A DNA stretch of 64,000 bases from Bacteroides sp. (lineage in GTDB: Bacteria > Bacteroidota > Bacteroidia > Bacteroidales > Bacteroidaceae). The position numbers and the translations under genes were made by a program. A model generated the notes under the pieces. The model saw only the letters and a program-made list of their open reading frames with translations, had not been told where the DNA came from and did no database searches. Each line of letters opens with the position of its first letter. Position 1 is the stretch's first letter. Positions 45,043 to 53,736 of this stretch are shown here, one piece after another. The stretch spans positions 62,001-126,000 of the forward strand of contig JALCME010000014.1 in assembly GCA_022648295.1 (NCBI GenBank), read 5' to 3'.

Positions 45043-46360
45043 AAACAATGCAAAATCACAAAGTGAGAAAGCCGTTGATCTATTCACAGGTATGATGATT
45101 GACCGTATGGAGGCTATGAAGTCGGAGGATTGGAAAAAGGGATGGATTGCAGGAAATGCCATCGGAGGACTACCTCAGAACGTTACGGGAAGGAACTATT
45201 CTGGCAGCAACTCCTTTTTTCTGGAATTGAATACAGCCTTGAAAGGTTACAAAGCACCTGTTTATCTGACCTTCATGCAGGCACGCAACCTTAAGGCCCA
45301 TATTCTGCAAGGTGAAAAGTCGATGCCTGTACTATACTGGGACGTCGTGGTACGTGACCAGAACGGGAGAAAAGTCGATTACGATGATTTCAAGCAGATG
45401 CCTAAAGATCAGCAGTCCAAGATGAATGTCATCCCGTTTCTTCGTGCTTACAGTGTTTTCAATCTGGAACAAACGAATCTGCCGGAGGTTAATCCGAATA
45501 AATACGAGAGCCTTTTGAAACGCTTTACTCTTCCTGAGATCAGAGATACGAATGGCATGTTTTCTAACGCTGCCCTTGACAAAATGTTTGAACAGCAGGG
45601 TTGGATTTGTCCCATTCACTGTGAGAAACCATCTGGCAGCGCCTTTTACCGTCCTTCAAGTGATGAGATTGTCCTTCCAATGAAGGCTCAGTTCAACAAG
45701 GGAAATTCGAACGAAGAAATCTATAAGGATGGCATGGAATTTTATTCCACTGCACTTCATGAGATGGCTCATTCTACAGGCACTGCTCAGCGTTTGGACA
45801 GACAAAGTGGGGACAAGTTCGGGGACCCGAAATATGCAAAGGAGGAACTAGTAGCGGAACTGACATCAGCCATGATTGGCAATTCCATGGGATTTGACAA
45901 ACGCATTCTTAACAATAATGCCGCTTATCTGGACAATTGGATTTCGGCATTGAAGGAGAACCCTAAGTTTATCGTTTCAGTAATGGCGGATGTAAACAAG
46001 GCGGCCAACATGGTATTGGAAAAAGTGGACGAGCAGAAACTGGCACTCGGTGAACCACCTCTGTTGGAAAAGAACCGTTCAAAGAGTATGCCTTTTGAAA
46101 TAGCCACGACTGGCGAAGAAGTACCATTCAAGGATGCATCCATATTTAAACTAAGAAATGGGAACTATGCCGTGCGGGCCTCTTACAATGGCGTTGACCT
46201 TGGAATAAAGAAGATTGAAAATAATGTAGCCACACTCTATTTTTCTCTTGACAAGACAGAAGACAAACAGCACTTGCTGACACAAACACTCAACAAGAGT
46301 TTTGAGAATGTTCTTCCTAAAGTTGGAGTAAGCAAAGAGCAACAGTTAAAAATAGGATAA
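45017..46360 (+). CDS. ArdC-like antirestriction protein with zincin domain
   Basis: 447 aa. The start at 45017 is chosen over a TTG upstream; an ATG at 45026 is also possible. The N-terminal part (about 10-130) is the ArdC N-terminal ssDNA-binding domain (GLPQNVTGRNYSGSN). Then comes a metalloprotease-like domain with HEMAHSTG (HExxH, about residue 247) and downstream EELVAELTSAMIG, the third ligand. ArdC proteins protect incoming single-stranded DNA from host restriction after transfer. The last 80 residues form an extra domain of unknown role. Confidence 0.85.
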   Translation: MTTMKNGIENNAKSQSEKAVDLFTGMMIDRMEAMKSEDWKKGWIAGNAIGGLPQNVTGRNYSGSNSFFLELNTALKGYKAPVYLTFMQARNLKAHILQGEKSMPVLYWDVVVRDQNGRKVDYDDFKQMPKDQQSKMNVIPFLRAYSVFNLEQTNLPEVNPNKYESLLKRFTLPEIRDTNGMFSNAALDKMFEQQGWICPIHCEKPSGSAFYRPSSDEIVLPMKAQFNKGNSNEEIYKDGMEFYSTALHEMAHSTGTAQRLDRQSGDKFGDPKYAKEELVAELTSAMIGNSMGFDKRILNNNAAYLDNWISALKENPKFIVSVMADVNKAANMVLEKVDEQKLALGEPPLLEKNRSKSMPFEIATTGEEVPFKDASIFKLRNGNYAVRASYNGVDLGIKKIENNVATLYFSLDKTEDKQHLLTQTLNKSFENVLPKVGVSKEQQLKIG

Positions 46361-46370
46361 ACATAAAGTA

Positions 46371-47570
46371 ATGGCAATCAAAGTCAGTTTTAAAGACCTC
46401 AAGGCAAAAGTCGGTGTGGATGACATCGCCTATTATCTCGGTTATCGTCTGGATCGTTCTGCCGGCATAGGCAGATACATTGAGATGGTATTGGATAATG
46501 GCGGTATCAATAGTGACAAACTTGTCATCAAGAATCCAAATGACAAATCCTCTCAGACTTATTTCCACAGGAACGGAGCCAAAGGTGGTGATGTGGTAAA
46601 CCTTATTCTGGAAAACATCAACAGTTTCGGGGAAAGCGGATGTGACATATGGGAAATCGTCGCAAAGGTCATGGTTCGTTTTGCCAACGAGCCAATTCCT
46701 GATTACGGTGACAGCAAATATCTGGAAAAGACCGGCTATAATGAAAGCCAAGTATTCGACCCTAAACGGTATGAGACACAACCTGCAGAAGAACACTTAA
46801 AGCACATGATGTCATACTTCTCCAGACGGAAAATTACGGAAGAAACCGTCCGCGTATTTTCTCCTTTTCTATGCCGTATCAAGGATTTGAATGCGACAGC
46901 CTATGGCAACTATAACCTGGGATTTCCCTATACGGAGCCGGGGTCCGTTAAGGTTTTAGGTTATGAGATACGTGGATATAATGGCTATAAAAGCAAAGCA
47001 GCGGGGACGAACTCATCGTCTGCCGCATGGATTGTCGATTTGTCGAACAAGGAAAATCCTTTGGATGTTCGCAATGTGTACTTTACTGAAAGCGGATATG
47101 ATATCATGGCGTTTTATCAGGCCAATCGATTAAAGATAGACAAGGACAGTTCGGTATTTGTTTCTCTTGGTGGCACATTCTCGGACCGTCAGATTACAGG
47201 CATCATGAATCATTATTCGGAAGCTCGGGCCATGGACTGTTTCGACAATGACCTGCCCGGCAGGATTTATGGCGTGAGAATGGCCGGACTGCTGGAAGGT
47301 CTACATCTGAATATCATCAAATCAGACAGTTCGGTCATTATCAGAACCTGCGACAAAGAGTTTTCTATGTCTTCGGATGACGTTTCCATTGCAGAGCTGA
47401 GCAAGCGCGTTCATTTGAGATACAAGGTCGGACAATGGAAGGCAGCTCCTGCTTTTAAAGATTGGAATGACCAGATCATGAATAAACCGATGAGCATCAT
47501 TCAGGGGAAGTCGAAATACCAACGGGATGAGAAACTGGCCGAAAGTAGAAAGAATTGTTTCAAACTATAA
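46371..47570 (+). CDS. Toprim-domain protein, primase-like
   Basis: 399 aa. The N-terminus (about 1-90) resembles a primase zinc-binding region without the usual cysteines (SQTYFHRNGAKGGDVVNLIL). A Toprim-like fold follows, with YFTESGYDIMAFYQ (Glu, about 238-251) and MDCFDNDLPG (acidic pair, about 283-292). Such proteins in conjugative elements act in DNA replication or repair after entry. It starts 10 nt after the ArdC-like gene. Confidence 0.75.
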   Translation: MAIKVSFKDLKAKVGVDDIAYYLGYRLDRSAGIGRYIEMVLDNGGINSDKLVIKNPNDKSSQTYFHRNGAKGGDVVNLILENINSFGESGCDIWEIVAKVMVRFANEPIPDYGDSKYLEKTGYNESQVFDPKRYETQPAEEHLKHMMSYFSRRKITEETVRVFSPFLCRIKDLNATAYGNYNLGFPYTEPGSVKVLGYEIRGYNGYKSKAAGTNSSSAAWIVDLSNKENPLDVRNVYFTESGYDIMAFYQANRLKIDKDSSVFVSLGGTFSDRQITGIMNHYSEARAMDCFDNDLPGRIYGVRMAGLLEGLHLNIIKSDSSVIIRTCDKEFSMSSDDVSIAELSKRVHLRYKVGQWKAAPAFKDWNDQIMNKPMSIIQGKSKYQRDEKLAESRKNCFKL

Positions 47571-47584
47571 CCACCATTTGAATC

Positions 47585-48307
47585 ATGAAGAGATTTATCC
47601 TATTAACGATATTCTGTACTTCTGTAGGTATAGCCAGTTATGCACAACAGACCGACCCCACATTGACAGGAGCAGTAGTAGCCCAAAGTGAGATGTTGAA
47701 GAAAATATTCAATAACCGCGAGAAAACACAGAACAAGATCATTGCAGCCGAGACAGTTGTAACGGCAGCAATGGAACGGATGCATAAGGTAGAAGATCAA
47801 ATGCTGGATTATCTCAGCAACGTACAGGGAGCGATGCAAAATCTATATCAGATAAAGCGGGCAGCAGAGTTGACAACCACGGAGATACCAAGAAATATGT
47901 CGCTTCTTAGAAAATCTCTTCCTGGACATCTTAAAGGTACTGCTATTGCACTACTAGTTTCAGACGAACTGACGGATGCTGCCACTCAGATGGCAAGTCT
48001 CTATCCATTCATGAAACAATTGGTAACAAGCGGATCATATACGACCTCTGATTATGATGCAAACGGAAAACCCATTAATCAAAAGAATAAGGTGAATCTG
48101 CTGAACTCTGCCGAGCGCTATTATGTAGCCAATGAAGTCGTAACCAAACTGGAAAGTATCAATACAGACCTGTGGCTACTGGCATGGCAGATCAGAACGA
48201 TGTCTTGGAATGACCTTTGGTTTGGACTGGATCCAGAAGGATGGGCTTCTTTTATGTCGGGAAAAGCCATAGCGGAACAATTGATTTATGAATGGAAATA
48301 TCTGTGA
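47585..48307 (+). CDS. Secreted paralogue of the TraI-like transfer protein
   Basis: 240 aa with a signal peptide (cleavage near SYA|QQ, about 20). The body is helical, with a Gln/Lys/Glu-rich central part. The C-terminal 75 residues align with the protein at 29130, including NLLNSAERYYVANEV against NFLDRYERLTLANRI and LDPEGWASFMSG against IDPASWAAYFTG. The gene lies 18 kb away from the tra operon, next to the Toprim gene. It may be an alternative subunit of the transfer channel. Confidence 0.65.
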   Translation: MKRFILLTIFCTSVGIASYAQQTDPTLTGAVVAQSEMLKKIFNNREKTQNKIIAAETVVTAAMERMHKVEDQMLDYLSNVQGAMQNLYQIKRAAELTTTEIPRNMSLLRKSLPGHLKGTAIALLVSDELTDAATQMASLYPFMKQLVTSGSYTTSDYDANGKPINQKNKVNLLNSAERYYVANEVVTKLESINTDLWLLAWQIRTMSWNDLWFGLDPEGWASFMSGKAIAEQLIYEWKYL

Positions 48308-48549
48308 TTCATTAGAAATCAACATTTGCTCATCTGGAAATAAATAATTATATTTAAACTGTATATAACTAACAATCAGTGTATTAATAAATATTTGCAA
48401 GGAGCAAAAAATAGCAAAAAGGAATAAAGGTGACAGAACATTAAACTCGATTTGAGCTATCTGTTTTCTCTTTGAAGGGCAAATTGAAGTCAAAAGTCGG
48501 TGTTTCCAGCGGACAATTGATATAAAATAAAAAATTAACGATTTTTAAT

Positions 48550-49368
48550 ATGGAAGATAGGTGTCAATCTTTGGGCAGGTGTCCCGTATGTGGTAAAGGC
48601 GAAATAGTCAGCAGTGATTATGGCTGGCACTGCAATAGTATTTCCCAAAGTGGAAAGCAATGCGGATTCATTCTTTATCGGGTAATGCATGGCGTAGAAA
48701 TGACTGAAGAGTTATGCAGAAAACTGATAGAAGATGGTCAGACGGGTGTACTGACTATGAAAAACAAAGACGGTCAGTCATTTCGTGCACACTTTGCCAT
48801 TATCAACGGCAAGGTGGATGTGTTACATGACATTCACAATCTTGAGGGGAAATGCCCATTATGTGGCACTACAATGGTGAAGACATGCAAAGGCTACATC
48901 TGCAAGAATGGCATTGGAACGAAACCGACTTGTGGGTTCTTCATTCCAGGCATCATCTGCAATCGTAAAATTACCGAAGAAGAAGTCGAACTTTTTTTAT
49001 CAGCAAAACTTGGCGTATTGGATGGCTTTGCCACGAACGATTGGAAGATGTTTTCTTCAACTCTGACCATAGGTAATGATGGGAAAGTAATGTTGGATTC
49101 TAAAATAACCGGGTGCCCGTGTTGTGGCGGTGACATTCATGTGGGACTGAAAGCTTATAATTGTAGTAATTACAAAGATATAGCACATCCGTGCAATTTC
49201 TCCATTTGGCGTCATATTGGCGGGCATGCCGTGACAAAGGAGGAAGCGCAACAAATATGTGAAGACGGTATCACTCATGAAGTGATTGAAATGTATAAGG
49301 AAGATGGAACAGCTTATTACAAACGACTTGCATTAAGTCCTGACAAAACAAAAATTATCAAAATATGA
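48550..49368 (+). CDS. Zinc-ribbon protein with three topoisomerase-like C4 repeats
   Basis: 272 aa in three similar units of about 90 residues. Each opens with CPVCGKG, CPLCGTT or CPCCGGD, then a second Cys pair near CGF or CNF, then a helix with xTEE or xTKEEAQ and a beta stretch. These resemble C-terminal zinc ribbons of type IA topoisomerases, here without the catalytic part. It likely binds single-stranded DNA. A following gene overlaps by 4 nt. Confidence 0.75.
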   Translation: MEDRCQSLGRCPVCGKGEIVSSDYGWHCNSISQSGKQCGFILYRVMHGVEMTEELCRKLIEDGQTGVLTMKNKDGQSFRAHFAIINGKVDVLHDIHNLEGKCPLCGTTMVKTCKGYICKNGIGTKPTCGFFIPGIICNRKITEEEVELFLSAKLGVLDGFATNDWKMFSSTLTIGNDGKVMLDSKITGCPCCGGDIHVGLKAYNCSNYKDIAHPCNFSIWRHIGGHAVTKEEAQQICEDGITHEVIEMYKEDGTAYYKRLALSPDKTKIIKI

Positions 49369-49877
49369 ATATGAAGAAATACATTGGCCTTTTAATAGGA
49401 ACGGTTTTATTACTGTCCGTCTCATCTTGTACTAACAGACAGCATAAAGTCATCGAGCTGGCGGAAGCTCATTTAGAACAATCGATCAATGACTCTGGGA
49501 AATTGAGAATTATCAGTATTTCAGATCCAGATTCTGTCTTTGGTACCATCTATTTTACAGAACAAGAGCAAAAAAATATCATGGGTATTATGGCACAAGT
49601 AACCCAAAGCATTATGAAACGGACAAATAATTTCGAGAGTTTCAATGCTAATGATGCTTACGTCATGGACTTGGCCGGTCGCCAGATGCGAGCCAACTCG
49701 GAAATCCGTGAAATGTTGATGAAGCAAACCAACAGTCAGGAATGGACAGGATGGAAAGTAAAGGTAGATTTCCAAACCGTTAATCATACCGGACTGGAAT
49801 ATAAAGCCGAGCGATGGTATTTCATCAATCAGGATGCTTCACAAGTCATCAAAACATTGGAACTACCATTGCCCTGA
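49365..49877 (+). CDS. Small lipoprotein, element-encoded
   Basis: 170 aa with signal and lipobox (SVSSC, Cys about residue 22). The mature part resembles a small helical and beta domain (EWTGWKVKVDFQTVNHTGLE) with no known motif. The ATGA overlap with the zinc-ribbon gene means coupled translation, a surprising link between a DNA-binding and a surface protein. Possible roles include exclusion of related elements at the cell surface, which is speculation. Confidence 0.6.
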   Translation: MNMKKYIGLLIGTVLLLSVSSCTNRQHKVIELAEAHLEQSINDSGKLRIISISDPDSVFGTIYFTEQEQKNIMGIMAQVTQSIMKRTNNFESFNANDAYVMDLAGRQMRANSEIREMLMKQTNSQEWTGWKVKVDFQTVNHTGLEYKAERWYFINQDASQVIKTLELPLP

Positions 49878-49924
49878 TCTTTAATCATAGAATTGCTTAC
49901 TCAACCGTTTAAAACAATAAGAAC

Positions 49925-50212
49925 ATGGAATTTAAAGGAAAAATTATCGCAGTAGTGGAACCAAAATCCGGGACAACTGCAAGAGGCGCATGGAAAATGC
50001 AGCAGTTCGTTGCTGAATCTGAAGGGCAATTTCCTCATCGGTTACTTTTCGAGGTCTTCGGTGATGAGAAACTTCAGAAGTTCAATATCCGGGTGGATGA
50101 TGAGGTTATCATACAGTTTGAGCCTAATGCTCGAGAGAATAAAGGTATATGGTTTGCAAGTAACCGCGCTTATGATGTACAAGTATGCACACAACAAATC
50201 TCTGAATCTTAA
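49925..50212 (+). CDS. DUF3127 family protein (OB-fold-like)
   Basis: 95 aa. The opening KGKIIAVVEPKSGTTARGAW and FEVFGDEKLQKFNIRVDDEV are the DUF3127 pattern, predicted to have an OB fold that binds single-stranded nucleic acid. These small proteins are common in Bacteroidetes mobile elements and phages. It is 47 nt after the lipoprotein gene and ends the maintenance run. Confidence 0.8.
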   Translation: MEFKGKIIAVVEPKSGTTARGAWKMQQFVAESEGQFPHRLLFEVFGDEKLQKFNIRVDDEVIIQFEPNARENKGIWFASNRAYDVQVCTQQISES

Positions 50213-50306
50213 ACTATAATTAGCTAAAATCCCAACTCCTAATTTCGACAAGACAGTGTATTTTCACAAAAAAGATCAAAAGCCAACGTGTTCATACTAG
50301 CATCAT

Positions 50307-50402
50307 GTTCATAAATTCATGAACAAATATCAATTTTTGAACAAAAAGTTTGGTAGTTATAAAAATGTTCACTATATTTGCAGTGTTCATAAATTCATGA
50401 AC
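50307..50402 (+). promoter_or_regulatory. Promoter and twin operators of the second AbiE-like locus
   Basis: The 18-bp site GTTCATAAATTCATGAAC occurs twice, identical, at 50307-50324 and 50385-50402; each has GTTCAT/ATGAAC arms. Between them lie TTTG (50349-50352), 20 nt and TATATTTG (50373-50380), so transcription should begin inside the downstream site. Half-sites GTTCAT (50289) and GAAC (50339) add to the array. Autorepression by the AbiEi-like protein that follows is the obvious reading. Confidence 0.8.
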
Positions 50403-50424
50403 AAACATTTAAAGATGAACAGAT

Positions 50425-51417
50425 ATGGTAAATGAAAGGGAATTATCTTTAGAAGCCACTGCGAATTTAAAGAGTTTGACTCGACGTGATGACATCACCG
50501 TGAAACCTGCTAGTAAGGGAAATCACGATGTGGACATCAACATTGGTGACATAAAAATGTCCGGCGAAATCAAAAGCTTTGTAACTAAGGCTAACTTTAA
50601 CCAGATGATTCTCCAATTACAAAAGATAAAAAAGGATGGCTCTGCACCTGTACTATTGATTGCTGGTTATATTTCCCCTCAGCTAATGATGAAATTTGTG
50701 GAGGCGGGCTTTAATGTATTGGACAATGCGGGCAACTGCTATATCAATATTCCACCATTATATATATATATCACAGGTCAGAAACAGGACAAGCCTAAAG
50801 AGGCAGAAACGAAAGTGTTCAGTGAATCTGCGATAAAACTTATTTTCTATTTTCTGCTTGACAAGGCAAATATAGGAAAAACATATAGAAAAATTGCAGA
50901 AGAAACTGGCTACTCTCTTGGAACCATTAAAAATGTTATTGAGGATATGACCCGACACCATCATATTATAAAAACTCCTAAAGGAAGAGTTCTGATGGAT
51001 TGGAGAAAATTACTTAATGAATGGCAAGTGACATATAACCAGTCTTTAAAACCAAAATTGTTCTTGAAGAAGATGAGACTTGGAAGTCCTGAACTTAGAC
51101 GAAATTGGCAGGATATAAAATTACAAAACAGCTCTTATTGGGGTGGCGAAAGCGGTGCCAATCTTATTGATGGATACCTAACTCCAGAGATACTAACGAT
51201 CTACACGGATGGAGATAGTGTTGATTTGATTAGGACAGCAAAGATGTTACCCTCTTCTGATGGCGACATTCTTGTTTACAAGAAATTCTGGGCTGGAGAA
51301 GCGGATAGTATAATGGTCCCGAAAATATTAATCTATGCAGATTTAATGGGGACGACAGACAACCGTTGTCTTGAAGCTGCCAAAAGAATCATCGATGATG
51401 AAAAACAGTCTAATTAA
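50425..51417 (+). CDS. AbiEi-like antitoxin/repressor (type IV TA, second locus)
   Basis: 330 aa, cytosolic. The N-terminal half (about 1-115) resembles a restriction-endonuclease-like fold (NHDVDINIGDIKMSGEIKSF and PVLLIAGYISPQLMMKF). A winged helix follows (GKTYRKIAEETGYSLGTIKN, about 152-171). This two-part architecture is that of AbiEi-2/DUF2186-type antitoxins, distinct from the classical AbiEi at 8645. The twin operators upstream fit its role as repressor. It overlaps the next gene by about 20 nt. Confidence 0.72.
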   Translation: MVNERELSLEATANLKSLTRRDDITVKPASKGNHDVDINIGDIKMSGEIKSFVTKANFNQMILQLQKIKKDGSAPVLLIAGYISPQLMMKFVEAGFNVLDNAGNCYINIPPLYIYITGQKQDKPKEAETKVFSESAIKLIFYFLLDKANIGKTYRKIAEETGYSLGTIKNVIEDMTRHHHIIKTPKGRVLMDWRKLLNEWQVTYNQSLKPKLFLKKMRLGSPELRRNWQDIKLQNSSYWGGESGANLIDGYLTPEILTIYTDGDSVDLIRTAKMLPSSDGDILVYKKFWAGEADSIMVPKILIYADLMGTTDNRCLEAAKRIIDDEKQSN

Positions 51418-52282
51418 AGAAGAACTAGAGAATGATGCCTTATATGAGACTCTCAAGGCTCTTAGCAATTGCGTCTCAAGCATAGGACTGAAACTCTATG
51501 TGGTGGGTGCTACGGCTAGAGATATAGTGATGAAGTTACTTAATGAGTATCCTTCAAAGCGCAAAACAAGAGATCTCGATGTGGCTATTGCCTTGTCTAA
51601 TTGGTCGCAATTCAATAATCTTAGCGAAATTCTTCAAAAGAACCACTTCAGAAAGGATCCTGCTAATCAGAAATTCTATTATGAAGGAGAAAATCATGAC
51701 AATGATTACGAGGTAGATGTTGTTCCCTTTGGTGATATTGCCGGAGAGAATGAAACCTTAGTTTGGCCTCCTGAATATGAGTTGGAGATGTCGGTCAAAT
51801 GCTTTACCGATGTAATGGACCATTCTATTGAGGTATCTATCAATAACTCGTTTGATATAAACATAGCGACATTGGCAGGACAGTTCTTTATTAAGCTGGA
51901 TTCTTACATGGACAGACACACCAAAAACCATAAAGATGCCGATGATATGTTTTTCATTCTTGAAAAATATTATGTCTCCAAACTACTTGATAGCGATGTG
52001 ATTCCTGATGACGTAACTATAGAAGGAGATAAGGAAATCATTTGGGGTTCTCAATGGTTAGCAAGCGAAATCAAGCACATACTGAGCAATGAACACCTTG
52101 CCGATTACTCTGATATGATAAAAACAGAACTTGATAAAGGAACTGAAAGCGACCTTATAAAAGACTTCATCAAATTATATGGTGATGAAGAAGATGATGC
52201 CTATGGTGTCAGCTTGAGTATCTGGAGAAATATATACGAGATTCTAAACAAAGAAATAGAGGAAAAAAATGAAGATAAGTAG
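51395..52282 (+). CDS. Nucleotidyltransferase toxin (AbiEii-like, second locus)
   Basis: 295 aa counted from the first ATG at 51395, since an upstream frame opens with TTG; an ATG at 51398 is equally possible. VVGATARDIV (about 35-44) and KTRDLDVAIAL (about 55-65) give the nucleotidyltransferase G-rich loop and the D-x-D metal site. A helical C-terminal part includes QFFIKLDSYMDRHTKNHKDA (about 170-190), matching the Lys/Asp motif of the AbiEii group. It overlaps its antitoxin and the phosphatase frame, so the three are coupled. Confidence 0.72.
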   Translation: MMKNSLIKEELENDALYETLKALSNCVSSIGLKLYVVGATARDIVMKLLNEYPSKRKTRDLDVAIALSNWSQFNNLSEILQKNHFRKDPANQKFYYEGENHDNDYEVDVVPFGDIAGENETLVWPPEYELEMSVKCFTDVMDHSIEVSINNSFDINIATLAGQFFIKLDSYMDRHTKNHKDADDMFFILEKYYVSKLLDSDVIPDDVTIEGDKEIIWGSQWLASEIKHILSNEHLADYSDMIKTELDKGTESDLIKDFIKLYGDEEDDAYGVSLSIWRNIYEILNKEIEEKNEDK

Positions 52283-52903
52283 TTTTTCTATCGGAAGTTC
52301 AGGTACCAATGAAGATTATTTTCTGTATAGGAATATGGGTATTAATGGCTATGTCATTGCCCTAGCCGATGGAATGGGAGGATTATCTTATGGTGATATA
52401 GCTGCACGTTTAGCATGCGAAGCCACTGTAGAATATGTTGTCAACAACTACAAGGGTTTTCATTCTGAAACAAGAATGTTGAAGGATGCTCTAAAAACAG
52501 CTGACAATGCGATTGCAACAAAAGGAATTGCAGAGTACAAATGCCCAATGGGTACAACAATAGCATTAGCAATTGTTTCTGATTACCAGATGTTCTATAC
52601 ATGGCAGGGAAATGTGCGCATCTACCTTAAGAATGATAATGGACTTTCGATATTAACTTCTGACCACATATTAAATGTGGGTTATGGTCAGACCGAGTTA
52701 CCAGATGCATAAAAGGCACAGGACTTCGTGAAGATATACCAGTGAAAGTTACAAAACTAACTCGCAATGACAACGTTTTCTTCTGTACCGATGGTTTCTA
52801 CGATATAGCAGAATCTATGCTGAGCAATAAATCCATAACCGAGATTAAGGAGGCAATCATCAAACCTGATGACGACGTTTCACTAATTCAGGTTAATGTT
52901 TGA
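52269..52903 (+). pseudogene. PP2C-type serine/threonine phosphatase, frameshifted
   Basis: The first 147 codons read as a PP2C domain: SSGTNEDYFL, then ALADGMGGLSYGD (metal-binding Asp in ADGMGG, about 35-41), and PMGTTIALAIV (about 98). The frame stops at 52712, but another frame continues at once with RCIKGTGLREDIPVKVTKL, NVFFCTDGFYDIAES (the conserved TDG) and DDDVSLIQVNV to 52901-52903. One base seems lost near 52694. It is therefore either recently broken or a sequencing error. It overlaps the nucleotidyltransferase gene by 14 nt, so it belongs to that operon. Confidence 0.8.
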
Positions 52904-53067
52904 GGTAAAATCATGTAAATGTCTCTTGATTGAGATTTGGAACTTTTTATACATTTTACACTCTACTATTGAGTTCTTATTTCGTCATCTTACTGAGTAA
53001 CGTGATAAAAAACAAATCAAAGCTCGAACAGATTAGTATTCTTGTTAATCATTAGTATTATTTTCCC
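52904..53067. other. Spacer after the PP2C gene
   Basis: AT-rich bases without a gene, leading into the structured tract that begins at 53068. Nothing else is seen. Confidence 0.4.
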
Positions 53068-53310
53068 ACCCAAGCGAAGCGTCTTTAAACAGTTTATCTG
53101 AGAGACTTCGCTGACTTAGAGGAATTTCATTCCTCTGCGCATCAAAGACACTCAGTCAAAGGCCAAACACGAAACGACTTTCCACTACGGACAGCAAGAA
53201 TGTGATGACCTAAACGACCATCACAATTATCTTGCTGTCTGTAGTTACAAGTCTATTCGTCAAAGAAGTTTGGCTAGCTGTTTATGACTGCTTCGCTTCC
53301 CACCCTGTTT
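53068..53310. other. Densely structured tract: nested hairpins, candidate ncRNA or replication origin
   Basis: A long imperfect hairpin at 53185-53244 pairs CTACGGACAGCAAGA/TGTGATG with the complement of CTACAGACAGCAAGA/TGTGATG, with a few bulged bases. A 7-bp hairpin AGAGGAA-TTTCA-TTCCTCT lies at 53118-53136. AAGCGAAGCGTC (53072-53083) can pair with AGAGACTTCGCT (53101-53112) or with GACTGCTTCGCTT (53286-53298), enclosing the whole. No protein is encoded. This could be a structured RNA or the control region of an origin. Confidence 0.6.
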
Positions 53311-53352
53311 GGGAATAAAACCTGATGAATGGAAAGGAATAGCACACAAAAA

Positions 53353-53668
53353 AATAATTTCTTTCCAATAGGACATATTTTGCTTGTCTTGTTTGTCTTT
53401 GTTGTCATAAAGTCCAATAATACTGTTCAATGTATTAATTGCTAATTATTTATGAAAAGATATAATTGTGACAATTATTCTTCTATAAGTGACAAAAACA
53501 TAGATTTTATGACAAAACTAAAAAATAGGAAAAATAGCTTCAATTAAATTGTGACAAGCTATGACAGCAGTTGACTAAAGGGGAAATGGTTAATTCATTG
53601 ATACTCACATAAAAGACAAGTAAGACAAACAAGACAAAGAAATAATGATTTTTGGGGAAGAAATTATT
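53353..53668. repeat. Iteron-like repeat region, candidate oriV
   Basis: Two imperfect inverted arms, about 55 bp each (53353-53407 and 53611-53668), share AATAATTTCTT at the outside and TTGTCTTGTTTGTCTT inside. The right arm holds three AAGACAA units in tandem (53613-53637); the left holds their complements. Between them, (G/A)TGACAA occurs at 53468, 53489, 53509 and 53551, and ATGACAG at 53561. The interval is very AT-rich. The primase-helicase gene ends next to it. Repeats plus an AT tract beside a replication gene are what an iteron origin looks like. Confidence 0.55.
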
Positions 53669-53736
53669 ATTTAAATAAAAGCTGCCGCATAACTTCACAG
53701 CTACATGGCAGCAAAAATCTACGTTGATATGATTTC

